Below, in pieces: positions 14,933 through 22,843 of a DNA stretch of 41,705 bases. Source of the DNA: a virus; IMG/VR virus record IMGVR_UViG_3300005529_001089, positions 1-41,705 of that record, one strand, 5' to 3'. Numbering within the stretch: position 1 is the first letter of the stretch; each line of letters begins with the position of its first letter. Made by a program: the position numbers and the translations under genes. Under the pieces are notes generated by a model, which was given only the letters and a program-made list of their open reading frames with translations, searched no databases and was not told the DNA's origin.

Positions 14933-15634
14933 GCTCCACCCCCTCGTCGTGTCCCGTCGTGTCCCGTGCTACCGGGAGGCCGTCTGCTGTGACGTGCTCA
15001 ACAGCGATGCCCACCGCTGCGAGTCCGGCCTCCGTCGCCGGCACCGAACCGGCCTCGTCGAGCGCCTGCCTGTACTTGTTGAGGATCTCGCGGCGCGCCC
15101 TCGCATCCATGTCTGGGAACGACGCTGCTTCGATCGCTGCCAGCTGCCTTTCGGCCTTCAGCCGCGGCAGCATGTCGACGTACGCGGTTAGCGCGTACTT
15201 CGGGACGTGGAACCATGCTTCCGGGTCGCCGCCGTAGAACTCCTGGAGGCGCGGGACGAGCCTGCCCCAGTCCGGCGGGCCGCCCGATTCGGAGGGTTTG
15301 CCGCATCACCCTCGGGCTGGTTGTTCGCGATCCAGACGAGGATGATCTGTTCCCGGTTGGCGCGCGTGAGCTTGCGCAGCTCGGCCGGGGTGATCGTCGG
15401 GATCAGAAGCTTCACGGTGTCGCCGAGCACGCGCAGCAGCTCGGCCTCCTGCTTCGCGGACACCTTGCCGCCACGCACGGCCTTGTCGAGACGAACCGTC
15501 TCTGCCTGCAAAGCGGCGAGGCGTCCGAACTCGTAGGCGCCGAGGTCGGTCTGGTTGATCACCTCGCGGCTCGAACCACCAGGGAGAGCGATCGTGTCGT
15601 GGTGCGCGGCCTTCGAGAGGTCGAGGATCTCCAT
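14922..15634 (-). CDS. tail assembly chaperone, -1 frameshift fusion (gpGT-like)
   Basis: The 15634 frame is read for 114 codons to the slippery site, then the ribosome slips back one base and continues from 15293 to the TGA at 14922, giving 237 aa. The -1 frame begins SESGGPPDWGRLVPRLQEFY and continues GGDPEAWFHVPKYALTAYVD, then LPRLKAERQLAAIEAASFPD. This is the pattern of siphovirus tail chaperones (lambda G-T) placed directly before the tape measure. The -1 frame has no start codon of its own before MLPRLKAERQ. Confidence 0.85.
15188..15634 (-). CDS. tail assembly chaperone, unshifted product (gpG-like)
   Basis: A 148-aa product of frame 0. The N-terminal 115 residues (LGAYEFGRLAALQAETVRLD, then ITPAELRKLTRANREQIILV) form the conserved helical chaperone domain. 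After the slippery site the unshifted tail turns into low-complexity Ser/Thr/Arg sequence (AARRTGAGSSRASRSSTAAT), typical of a non-selected frame read through to the next stop. It folds and recruits tape measure and tail tube subunits. Confidence 0.9.
   Translation of the reverse strand: MEILDLSKAAHHDTIALPGGSSREVINQTDLGAYEFGRLAALQAETVRLDKAVRGGKVSAKQEAELLRVLGDTVKLLIPTITPAELRKLTRANREQIILVWIANNQPEGDAANPPNRAARRTGAGSSRASRSSTAATRKHGSTSRSTR
15293..15299 (-). promoter_or_regulatory. -1 ribosomal slippery heptamer A AAC CCT
   Basis: The minus strand reads A_AAC_CCT in frame 0 (AAC at 15298-15296, CCT at 15295-15293), an exact X_XXY_YYZ heptamer. Re-pairing as AAA CCC preserves the first two bases of both codons. 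The -1 frame has a TGA just upstream (in GAGGGTGATGCG), so the slip must occur after it, and this heptamer is the first suitable place. Confidence 0.85.
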
Positions 15635-15837
15635 TACGACTGTGCCTCCTTAGGGGCTGTGTCGATGACGAGGGTGATGCCGTACGCGGCGGCCGTCGCG
15701 CGGAGACGGTCGAGCTGCCGCTGCAGATCTCGTGCCTGCCGGCGGTGCTGACCTTCGGCGCGCTTGTGCGACCGGGCCGAGTTGTGAAGCGCCTGTGCCG
15801 CGCCCTGAAGGGCGGCTGTGACACCTTCCGAGGTCAT
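15634..15837 (-). CDS. small basic helical tail-region protein (67 aa)
   Basis: I chose ATG 15837 (MTSEGVTAALQGAAQALHNS); the long upstream extension is antisense noise. One long basic coiled coil (HRRQARDLQRQLDRLRATAA) makes up most of it. It lies between the tail tube and the chaperone genes and its TAA overlaps the next ATG by one base. Function is unknown. Confidence 0.65.
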   Translation of the reverse strand: MTSEGVTAALQGAAQALHNSARSHKRAEGQHRRQARDLQRQLDRLRATAAAYGITLVIDTAPKEAQS

Positions 15838-15842
15838 GGCTG

Positions 15843-16409
15843 TTACGCCGTCTGCACGAGCAGCTTGCCGAAGCCGAGGGCGAGATCCTCGAGCGCGGTG
15901 AACTGCACGTCCAGGGCCGCGGGTGCGCCCTTCGAGTAGACGATCGAGGGGGAAGCCGACTCGTACACGACGGGCACCTGGTACTGGGCCGGGAGGCCGT
16001 CGTTGACCGGCGACACGCCGCGTGCGAGCAGCGCGAACGTCGTCACCGTGAGGCCCTGCTCGAGGTTGATGTCCTGCGTCGCAGGCGGCCCCACCGTGGT
16101 GTTCACGGTCGCGCCGTTCAGCACCTTCGCGTACTGGGCGATCGAGAGGTCGGCGAGCTCGAACTCGATCGTCAGCGACTCGGCCGTACGGAACGCCTTC
16201 CGGGCCGCAGCGGAGCCGGCCGGGGTGAACGTCCCGAGCGTCTCGCTGTGCGTGACGGTGACGCCCTTCTCGGTGTAGTTCTTGACGCCGTTGGTGCCGA
16301 GCAGGAACCACGAGCCGCTCGGTGCGGCGTTCGTGAGCGGGAACGCCGTGCCGACCGGAGCGACGTACACCGACAGCGGCGCGACGATGATCTCGTACGG
16401 TGCAGCCAT
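15843..16409 (-). CDS. major tail tube protein
   Basis: A 188-aa beta-rich protein in the canonical position (after the tail terminator and before the chaperones and tape measure). Features of actinophage tail tube proteins are visible: APLSVYVAPVGTAFPLTNAA near the N-terminus, SGSWFLLGTNGVKNYTEKGV, and a middle with SLTIEFELADLSIAQYAKVL. It polymerises around the tape measure to form the tail tube. Confidence 0.85.
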   Translation of the reverse strand: MAAPYEIIVAPLSVYVAPVGTAFPLTNAAPSGSWFLLGTNGVKNYTEKGVTVTHSETLGTFTPAGSAAARKAFRTAESLTIEFELADLSIAQYAKVLNGATVNTTVGPPATQDINLEQGLTVTTFALLARGVSPVNDGLPAQYQVPVVYESASPSIVYSKGAPAALDVQFTALEDLALGFGKLLVQTA

Positions 16410-16622
16410 TTACTTCTCCTTCGTGTCGGACGCCGGCGGCTTGTCGGCCTTCGGCGGGTTGATGACGGTGACGACGCCGTAGACGTCGGGGCTGTCCAGC
16501 AGAAGCTGGGCGAGCTCGTCGTCGACGGGTGCGGCGCTGCCGAGACCGAGGATCAGGTCGTCGCTGATCGTCAGCGTGAGGGCGTGACTCGCCGGCCCGT
16601 CGTAGCGGATCCACTTGGCCAT
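16410..16622 (-). CDS. small virion-module protein (70 aa)
   Basis: A 70-aa acidic protein ending in a charged Lys/Asp/Pro tail (PPKADKPPASDTKEK). It lies directly before the tail tube gene. The core (HALTLTISDDLILGLGSAAP) is beta-rich. No family is assigned. Confidence 0.65.
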   Translation of the reverse strand: MAKWIRYDGPASHALTLTISDDLILGLGSAAPVDDELAQLLLDSPDVYGVVTVINPPKADKPPASDTKEK

Positions 16623-16632
16623 GAAGGTCTCC

Positions 16633-16977
16633 TTACGGGAGCTGGACGACGGCGACCGTGACTCCCGTTATGAACGAGAGCGTGAACGACACGTCGTGGT
16701 TCTGGTCGTCGTAGACGGCCGCCGGGAACGGCCCGATGAGCTTGTCGCCCGTCGTGATCGGGACGGTGACGGAGCCGGCGGAGAGCGTGTGCCCGGCGAC
16801 GGTGCCGTTCGCGTTGATCGTGACGACGCATGCGGTGCCGCCGGTGTTTTTGACGTGCAGGAACGTCTTGCCGTTGTTGCGGACGGTGTACGTGTTCGCG
16901 GTGGAGAGCCCCGAGTTGACGGTCTCGGAGAGGCCCGCCTCGGTCATCACGTCGGGCGTGAGCGGAACGATCGCCAT
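16633..16977 (-). CDS. small beta-sandwich virion protein, decoration-like
   Basis: A 114-aa protein in which almost every segment predicts as beta strand (FLHVKNTGGTACVVTINANG and VPITTGDKLIGPFPAAVYDD). It looks like small capsid/tail decoration domains in actinophages. It lies between the tail terminator-like protein and the tube. The function is inferred from fold type and position. Confidence 0.65.
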   Translation of the reverse strand: MAIVPLTPDVMTEAGLSETVNSGLSTANTYTVRNNGKTFLHVKNTGGTACVVTINANGTVAGHTLSAGSVTVPITTGDKLIGPFPAAVYDDQNHDVSFTLSFITGVTVAVVQLP

Positions 16978-17012
16978 CTAGGCGTCCTTTCTTGTGAGGG
17001 TGAGCGGCCGGG

Positions 17013-17426
17013 TCAGGCTGCAGGTACTTCGGATGCGAGCACGAGCCAGCTGCTGTACGTGACCGGCCATTGCTTCAACGGGTCACGCGCAGTCGCACCC
17101 TTCGCCTGAACGTCCGCGGAATGCACAAGGACGCCCTGCGAGAGCTCCCGCTCGATCGCGTTGAGGACGGTGTAGACGGCGAGGTACACAGTCCAGGACT
17201 CGGCCAGCGATTCGCCGTAGCAGATGACGTCGACGCGCTGGTTGCCGGTGGTCTGGTAGCCGCCGTCCTTCGGGCCGCCGGCTGGCTTCAGCACGATTGC
17301 AGCGACGGGCATGTTCTTCGCGTCGGCTTCGGGCACTTCCATCCCGACGCGCTTCACGACGAGGTTCGCGACCGTCGAGTCGGCGAGCAGGATCGCTTTG
17401 AGCGCAGACATCAGGTCGACCGTCAC
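17013..17426 (-). CDS. tail terminator / tail completion-like protein
   Basis: A 137-aa protein (DLMSALKAILLADSTVANLV, then QRVDVICYGESLAESWTVYL) that fits the tail terminator family of siphoviruses: an N-terminal helix followed by a beta sheet and helix. It lies after the gp10-like connector and before the tail genes. It would cap the tail tube at the neck. Confidence 0.7.
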   Translation of the reverse strand: MTVDLMSALKAILLADSTVANLVVKRVGMEVPEADAKNMPVAAIVLKPAGGPKDGGYQTTGNQRVDVICYGESLAESWTVYLAVYTVLNAIERELSQGVLVHSADVQAKGATARDPLKQWPVTYSSWLVLASEVPAA

Positions 17427-17773
17427 TTGAGCCTCCTGCGGATCCGGTCTGCGAGCGTCGGGAACTGCCGGTCAGCGGCCGGACGAATGAAGGGACGTTC
17501 GAACTCCCTCACGGTGCCTTCCTCGTGGAAGAGGCCGTAGAAGCCGCGGCGGCGTGTGGTGCCGAATTTGCCGGACGGGTTCGGATCCGCCGGGTCGGCG
17601 TGCTCGCTGACGATCTCTTCCTGAAGCTGGCCGTCTCGATTGATCCACTCGTGCGAGAGGGCTGCGTCGTCGCGTGCAGCATCGACTGTCTCGTCGACAG
17701 CTTCTCGCGCCGCTTGCTCGACTCGGGCGACGAAGTCGTCGCCGTTCCAGTCGAACCGTGACCGCGAAGGCAT
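17423..17773 (-). CDS. HK97 gp10-like head-tail connector
   Basis: A 116-aa protein with N-terminal FDWNGDDFVARVEQAAREAV and the C-terminal motif FYGLFHEEGTVREFERPFIR, characteristic of the gp10/tail-component family (GTxxxxxRPF-like ending followed by PAADRQFPTL). It is in the expected place between the stopper and terminator genes and overlaps the next start by 4 nt. Confidence 0.8.
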   Translation of the reverse strand: MPSRSRFDWNGDDFVARVEQAAREAVDETVDAARDDAALSHEWINRDGQLQEEIVSEHADPADPNPSGKFGTTRRRGFYGLFHEEGTVREFERPFIRPAADRQFPTLADRIRRRLK

Positions 17774-18132
17774 CAGCCGATCCGGGTGAGCACGAGCTCG
17801 AGGTGATCCTTATGGCGAAGCACCGCCTGGATGCCCACCGGTCCGGCGATCACGACGTCGCCGCGTTCGGTGACGTCGTCGATGCGGTCGGCCTCGGTCA
17901 CGTCGGTGTCGAGCGAGCACAGGAGTCGCATGTCTTCCACAACGGCAATGGTGGTCGCGTCAACTGCTTCGCGGCCGGCGGATGTCCATGCACGGCAAGC
18001 AAGATCGGGGATGTGCGACTGCCAGTTTGGCGTCGGCTGCTGCGAGCCCCAGTCGTCGGGTGTGCCGGCGCCAGCGTCGCGCATTACCGTCGCTCGCTGC
18101 GTGAGCTGCAGCCGGGAGGAGACGAGGCTCAT
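17773..18132 (-). CDS. head-tail stopper-like protein
   Basis: A 119-aa protein beginning at ATG 18132 (ATGA overlap with the adaptor gene). N-terminal helices are followed by a beta-rich core (CRAWTSAGREAVDATTIAVV, then EADRIDDVTERGDVVIAGPV) like head-closure proteins that cap the portal-adaptor after DNA filling. The match is by position and fold pattern. Confidence 0.7.
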   Translation of the reverse strand: MSLVSSRLQLTQRATVMRDAGAGTPDDWGSQQPTPNWQSHIPDLACRAWTSAGREAVDATTIAVVEDMRLLCSLDTDVTEADRIDDVTERGDVVIAGPVGIQAVLRHKDHLELVLTRIG

Positions 18133-19100
18133 CGCAGCGACAGCGACCCGGAGTGGCGGCGAAGGAGCTTGTTCAGCTGCGCCTTCTCCTCGGTCGTCAG
18201 CAGAAGCCCCGTCGGAGAGAACCGGTTGTTGTCGTAGACAGTCGATGTGTTGCCGACCGTCTCGCGCGCGACGGAGCCGGGGTTGACCCAGACGCGGACG
18301 ACCGCCTCCATGCAGACCGTCTTCACCAGCTCGGGCACCACGGCGTAGCCGTGCGTATAGGTGACGACGAGATCCCACCACGGGAAGCCCCAGCCTGCCC
18401 AAGGAAGTCCGAACGAAGAGTCCTGGATGACCGAGTTCCAGTTCAGCCTCACGAGCTCATCACGGTCGACGAAGAAGTTCGTTCCGGCGGTGAGAGCAAC
18501 ACCGTTCAGCATCACGCTCGCAACAGACAAGACAGGGCGCTCCGGGAGCCGGACGCGCGTGTCGTAGTCCCCAGGCCGCGTGTAGACGTCGTTGGTGACG
18601 AGGACGATCTTCTGCTTCGTTTCGTTCTGGATCAGGCCTGAGGCGCGAGCGAGGAGAGCATCAGCGCGGATGTAGTCATCGGCTGTGAAGTCGATGCCGA
18701 GGCGCGCTTGGAGATCCGCCGACGTGACGAACCTGGTCTCCGTGTCGATCGGGGTGGCGGCAGCGATCTCGACAAGGAGGTAGCCGCCGTTCGGGTAGGA
18801 CTGCACCACGCCGCCGCCGAAGGTCACAGTCCAGCGGCCGAGGTACATGCCGGCGGCCACAGTGTCTGCGGACTGCCAGACGTAGTGAACCTTCCCCTTG
18901 GATCCGTCGCTGCCGTCGCCGTTCTGATCGTTCGACGCAGTCACCGCGTTGACGACCGCTACGCCGCCGCCGATCGGGGCGACGGTCAGCTTGACAGTGG
19001 CGCCGCTGATGTCGACGGCGTTCCCTGCAGAGTCCTTCAGCGTGTCGGCGAGCTGCTCGCCGTGATCGTTCTGCCCGATGAAGTAGTCGGCTCCGGCCAT
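18129..19100 (-). CDS. head-tail adaptor with N-terminal beta-sandwich domain
   Basis: A 323-aa protein with two parts. Residues 1-112 resemble the BppU/baseplate-type beta-sandwich (DTLKDSAGNAVDISGATVKL, then DTVAAGMYLGRWTVTFGGGV). Residues 125-323 resemble gp6-type connector adaptors (TSADLQARLGIDFTADDYIR, then DELVRLNWNSVIQDSSFGLP and VKTVCMEAVVRVWVN). Usually these are separate proteins. It would bind the portal and hold the stopper. Confidence 0.75.
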   Translation of the reverse strand: MAGADYFIGQNDHGEQLADTLKDSAGNAVDISGATVKLTVAPIGGGVAVVNAVTASNDQNGDGSDGSKGKVHYVWQSADTVAAGMYLGRWTVTFGGGVVQSYPNGGYLLVEIAAATPIDTETRFVTSADLQARLGIDFTADDYIRADALLARASGLIQNETKQKIVLVTNDVYTRPGDYDTRVRLPERPVLSVASVMLNGVALTAGTNFFVDRDELVRLNWNSVIQDSSFGLPWAGWGFPWWDLVVTYTHGYAVVPELVKTVCMEAVVRVWVNPGSVARETVGNTSTVYDNNRFSPTGLLLTTEEKAQLNKLLRRHSGSLSLR

Positions 19101-19106
19101 GCGCGG

Positions 19107-20174
19107 TTACTCCTCGAGGGTCGTAGTGGTGAGGCCGCTGGCGGGCGACGTGCGTGTTCGGCCGCTAGCGGGGCTCGTGGTGGTGCGTCCGCTTGCCCCA
19201 TCGGCGCGTGTCCTCGTCGTAACGGGCGGCGCAGCGTCACCCGAGCTCGTCTTCGACCAGGCCTCTGAGAGAGCCACCGTGTCGGTGCCGGCGATGCTGG
19301 CGGCGAAGGTCGCCTGCTCAGCCTCGGCGATGACGTCCGCGACGGCGAGCGCCACAGCCAGGGCAGAAACGAGATCGGTCTCCGTTGCCGTGTCGGCGGC
19401 CGCAGCAGTCGCGAATACGACCGCTGTTTCCCCGAGCGTCGCGGAGTCACTGCTGCTGATCGGGGTGGTGCCGCCGCTGTTGACGCTGCTGGTCTCGGTG
19501 AGCGTCGCAGAGTCGGAGGCGCTGACCGCGACAGAGAGCGCGACCGTTTCTGCGTTGGCCGCCGTGTCGGCATCAGCAACCGATGCTGCAACGGCGTTGG
19601 TCTCTGCGTTGGCAGCGGTATCGGCGTCGGAGCCGGCCGCAGCGAGCGTGGATACTGCGTCGGTCTCGGCCGCTGTGTCGCTGTCGCTGACCGGTGTCGA
19701 GCCGCCTGACGGCGTGTAGACGGCGTATGCCGATCCGAGTCGGACATTGCCTGTTCCGCCGGCCGGGGCGGGGTTCGGTGGTGTCGCCCCCGCGACGATG
19801 ACGAAGTAGTTGGTTCCGCCAGAGGTCGCCTGTGTGACTGTCTGAGACGAGTTCCCGGTCGGGTTGAAGATCGCGATCCAGTAGTTCGTCGACGGCGCCA
19901 GCGTGTAGCCGAGCCCGGACAGATCGCGCCACGCCGCAGCGGTGCTCACTGTGACGGTGCCGGAGACGAGCAGTGTGCCGGGGCGGGCGCCGCCGGCGTC
20001 GTCCGCGTACAGGCAGAGATAGACGGTCTGCCCGTTTGTAGCGCCCTTCTCGTTTACGTTGAGGTCGGTGAGGGTGCCGGCATTAGACGGCGACGTCACC
20101 TTGTATGCCTGCAGCGAGCCGCCGTTCATTCCGGCCGACGAGGCCTCGACGTTGGTGTCCCCGAAGGTTGCCAC
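19107..20174 (-). CDS. repeat-rich virion surface protein (decoration/adhesin-like)
   Basis: A 355-aa protein. Residues 1-160 form a beta-sandwich domain (SLQAYKVTSPSNAGTLTDLN, then WIAIFNPTGNSSQTVTQATS). About 150 residues of degenerate Ser/Asp/Thr/Ala repeats follow, with a recurring DSATLxET or DADTAANAET core. A C-terminal Thr/Arg/Ser array (RTTTSPASGRTRTSPASG) ends the protein. No charge-rich helix is present. It starts with GTG. Composition suggests an exposed stalk; its place among head-tail genes suggests a virion component. Repeat number is likely to vary. Confidence 0.65.
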   Translation of the reverse strand: MATFGDTNVEASSAGMNGGSLQAYKVTSPSNAGTLTDLNVNEKGATNGQTVYLCLYADDAGGARPGTLLVSGTVTVSTAAAWRDLSGLGYTLAPSTNYWIAIFNPTGNSSQTVTQATSGGTNYFVIVAGATPPNPAPAGGTGNVRLGSAYAVYTPSGGSTPVSDSDTAAETDAVSTLAAAGSDADTAANAETNAVAASVADADTAANAETVALSVAVSASDSATLTETSSVNSGGTTPISSSDSATLGETAVVFATAAAADTATETDLVSALAVALAVADVIAEAEQATFAASIAGTDTVALSEAWSKTSSGDAAPPVTTRTRADGASGRTTTSPASGRTRTSPASGLTTTTLEE

Positions 20175-20214
20175 GCCTACCCTTTCGTCCAGAGAGATGA
20201 AGCGACGTCGAGAG

Positions 20215-20220
20215 TAGGAT
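20215..20220 (+). promoter_or_regulatory. possible -10 box of the sulfotransferase gene
   Basis: TAGGAT ends 7 nt before the ATG at 20228, so a transcript would be leaderless. No -35 match is seen. The 53-bp stretch 20175-20227 is the only place a rightward promoter for this lone plus-strand gene could be outside the neighbouring leftward gene. Confidence 0.35.
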
Positions 20221-20227
20221 CCGCGCC

Positions 20228-21061
20228 ATGAACGGGCCCAAAGTCGCGCGCAACCTTCGCCTCGCGGCCAAGCAGCCCAGCGTTTTCATCGGCCGCCGCG
20301 GATACGTGCTGATCCTCAGCCACATGCGCAGCTACAGCAGCCTGCTCGCGCACCTGCTCGGAAGCCACACCGAGATCGACGGGTACGCCGAGATGAACCA
20401 GCCCTACACCCGACCGACCGACCTGATGCGCTTGCGCGCCGCTGTCGCGCGCTCACTCGACACCGGCCTCGACGGTCGGCTCGTGCTCGACAAGGTGCTG
20501 CACAACCACCACCACGTCGCCGGCACGATCCTCAACCGCTCGAACGTGCACCCGATCTTCCTCGTCCGCAAGCCAGCCGAGACGATCGCAAGCGTCCTGC
20601 GGATGAACGACCAACTGCCAGAGCTCGCGATTCACCCGAGCGAGCGCAGCGTGACCGACTACTACACCACGCGGCTCGAAGCGCTCGAGCACATGGCGCG
20701 CGAACGTCGCCGGCACGCGCTCGTTATCCGCTCCGAAGACTTGGTATCGGATCCCGAGCGGACCCTTGGGAAGGTCGCGACGTATCTCGGCCTTCGTGCT
20801 CCAATCGAGACGAGCTACGCCACTTTCCCGCTCACCGGCGAGCCAGGCCGCGGCGACTACAGCGACGCCATCCGCGAGGGACGAATCCTGCCCGCAACGA
20901 CGGGTGCGATGGTCGCCCTTGATCCGAAGCTGGTGACCCGCGCCGAGCGCGCGTACGCGCGCTGCCTCGCAACGCTCGACAAGGAGTGCGCCTGGATGCC
21001 GCTCCCAGAAGACGCGATGTACTTCCCCGCGCACGAAACGCCCGTCGCAAGCGACTACTAG
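20228..21061 (+). CDS. PAPS-dependent sulfotransferase family protein (prophage cargo)
   Basis: A 277-aa protein with the sulfotransferase PAPS-binding signature. The 5'-phosphosulfate loop is at about 26-40 (YVLILSHMRSYSSLL, like the RSGSTLL loop). The 3'-phosphate site is at 111-123 (FLVRKPAETIASV, with R114 and S122). The C-terminal half (VIRSEDLVSDPERTLGKVAT, then YLGLRAPIE) matches family helices. It would move sulfate from PAPS to a sugar, lipid or protein hydroxyl. It is the only rightward gene within the late region, overlaps the end of the convergent gene by 4 bp, and is read against the late transcript. It probably modifies a host surface molecule in the lysogen. Confidence 0.85.
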   Translation: MNGPKVARNLRLAAKQPSVFIGRRGYVLILSHMRSYSSLLAHLLGSHTEIDGYAEMNQPYTRPTDLMRLRAAVARSLDTGLDGRLVLDKVLHNHHHVAGTILNRSNVHPIFLVRKPAETIASVLRMNDQLPELAIHPSERSVTDYYTTRLEALEHMARERRRHALVIRSEDLVSDPERTLGKVATYLGLRAPIETSYATFPLTGEPGRGDYSDAIREGRILPATTGAMVALDPKLVTRAERAYARCLATLDKECAWMPLPEDAMYFPAHETPVASDY

Positions 21062-22833
21062 ATCGCGCCGCGGTCGCACACGCCAGCAGAACGCGGGTTG
21101 CCGTTGACGTCGAACGGCGGGCAGTAGGACGGATCACCGTTGCTCTGGATCGGCGGGAGCGGCGTGAAGTCGAACGCCCCAGGCGCCTTCCAGAAAGCGG
21201 TGGCCGGCGTGTTGCTGTATTTCGCGTCGGTCGGCCCGCACGTCGTGGTGTTGTTCGCCGGTGCCCACCAGGTGTTGTGCGAGTAGACGGCGGCGGTGAA
21301 GCAGCCGACGCTCGACAGTGACGCGACGACGTTCGCGAACGTCATGTTCTTGCCGGTGAGCAGGCTCGGCGTCGCCGTTGGGCCGCACTTGTTCGCGGAG
21401 ACGCCGCACACGGTGAGCGAGCTGTCCATCGAGTCGTTCACGAACGTGAAGGTCGGCTCAGTTCCGGCCGGGACGTCGTAGCCGGACTGGAAGGACTTCT
21501 GCAGCGGGTGGCCGCCGGCGATGATCGTGTTGCTGATCGTCAGGTGATTCGTCGTCGGGATCGTCCCGGCGAGCTGGCCGACGAAGACGACGGAGGTGTT
21601 GCAGCTCGTGTTGACCGCGTACCCGGTCGACGCGGGCGGCGCGCAGTCGACCATCTGGTCGGAGTCGAACGTGATGCCGTCGCCTCCGTTGAGGAACCAG
21701 AGCTCGCTATGGATGCCTGACGAGTCGAGCGCGAAGTAGTTCCGCTGCGTCACGCCCTGGATCAGCACGTTCCTGGCGGCCGGGTTGATGAAATCGTCGT
21801 TCGGATTGCCCTGCGGCCCCGTGTGCGTGCAGCTCGTCTCACAAACGCCCCAGGCGGACTGGTCTCCGAAGATCCATTGGAAGCCGTTCGCGTTGATGTT
21901 GATCGCGTCGTTGCAGGCGTCCTCGCCGGTCTGGTTCGAGTGGATCTGGATCCAGCCGGTCGGCCCGCCGCCGACCTGGCAGTACAGGTTGACGTCGTTC
22001 CAGACGAGGCCCGTGTTGCCGGCCGGGACCGACGAGTATGCCAGCGAGAACCCGACGCCGTGGCCCTTCGCGTCTCCCCGGAGCGTTACGTTCGTCGTGT
22101 TCGTGAACGTCGAGTTCGGCTCGAACGCCGCGAACGCGCCAGTGTCGGTCTGGAAGGTGACGTCATGGCAGCCGTTGAGGTTGAACCCGACGCTCGGGTA
22201 GAAGCCGCCCTCGACGCCGATCGTGTGGCCGTTGCCGTTCGCGTCGGCGATCGCGCACGCCTGCTGCGGCGTCGCGCAGCTCGACGCGCCCGGATTGCCT
22301 ACCGCCGTCGTCCGGAAGGCGCAGCCGGGGCCGCTGTCTGACCCGTTAGGGCCGAGCCAGACTGAAGCGACGAAAGGGCCGGGGGCGCCGCTACCTCCGG
22401 GAACGGTAATGGTCTGCGTGACGGTCGTCGTCACCGGCGGCTGCGTCACAGTCTGCGTCGTGGTGACGGTCTGCGCGGGGAGCGTGGTCGTGACCGGCTG
22501 CGTCACCGTCGTGGTGACCGGGAGCGTCGTCGTGAGGACGGTCGTCGTGCCGGGCAGCGTCTCCGTCTGGGTCTGCGTCTCCGTCGTCGTCTCGGTGCGC
22601 GTCTCGAGCGTCGTCGACGTCTCCGTCGGCACCGTGTATGTGACGGTGCGGCAGTCGACGGCTCGCTTGCCGGGGATGACCGCGATCGGCTTTCCGTTCG
22701 CGGCGATCGTCTGTGCAGGCACCTTCGCGCCGACGCACACAGCGACGGAGCCGGTCGAGACCGCGCCCGCGAGGGCGTAGCCGGCGATTGCGAGTGTGCC
22801 AAGCAGCGCTCCGAACGCGAGGATCCGCTTCAT
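21058..22833 (-). CDS. secreted parallel beta-helix protein with Thr-rich stalk
   Basis: A 591-aa protein. A signal peptide is at 1-23 (MKRILAFGALLGTLAIAGYA), a small Cys-containing domain (C33 and C61) follows, and a Thr-rich linker covers about 68-145. A pectate-lyase-like right-handed beta helix runs from 155 to the end (TNNVTLRGDAKGHG-type turns, NVLIQGVTQRNYF, LTISNTIIAGG). Many cysteines (SCATPQQAC, CGPTA) could form disulfides, consistent with export. Proteins of this type are common in Thermoleophilia exoproteomes. A signal peptide is unusual for a virion protein, so a host-surface role (lysogenic conversion) is a strong alternative to tail spike. It overlaps the sulfotransferase tail-to-tail by 4 bp. 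Confidence 0.8.
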   Translation of the reverse strand: MKRILAFGALLGTLAIAGYALAGAVSTGSVAVCVGAKVPAQTIAANGKPIAVIPGKRAVDCRTVTYTVPTETSTTLETRTETTTETQTQTETLPGTTTVLTTTLPVTTTVTQPVTTTLPAQTVTTTQTVTQPPVTTTVTQTITVPGGSGAPGPFVASVWLGPNGSDSGPGCAFRTTAVGNPGASSCATPQQACAIADANGNGHTIGVEGGFYPSVGFNLNGCHDVTFQTDTGAFAAFEPNSTFTNTTNVTLRGDAKGHGVGFSLAYSSVPAGNTGLVWNDVNLYCQVGGGPTGWIQIHSNQTGEDACNDAININANGFQWIFGDQSAWGVCETSCTHTGPQGNPNDDFINPAARNVLIQGVTQRNYFALDSSGIHSELWFLNGGDGITFDSDQMVDCAPPASTGYAVNTSCNTSVVFVGQLAGTIPTTNHLTISNTIIAGGHPLQKSFQSGYDVPAGTEPTFTFVNDSMDSSLTVCGVSANKCGPTATPSLLTGKNMTFANVVASLSSVGCFTAAVYSHNTWWAPANNTTTCGPTDAKYSNTPATAFWKAPGAFDFTPLPPIQSNGDPSYCPPFDVNGNPRSAGVCDRGAI

Positions 22834-22843
22834 GTCCGCTCCT

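Noticed and set aside
15188-15309. Ser/Thr/Arg-rich C-terminus of the unshifted chaperone as a functional domain
   Set aside because: It is the out-of-frame reading of the conserved -1 frame; composition is what an unselected frame gives.
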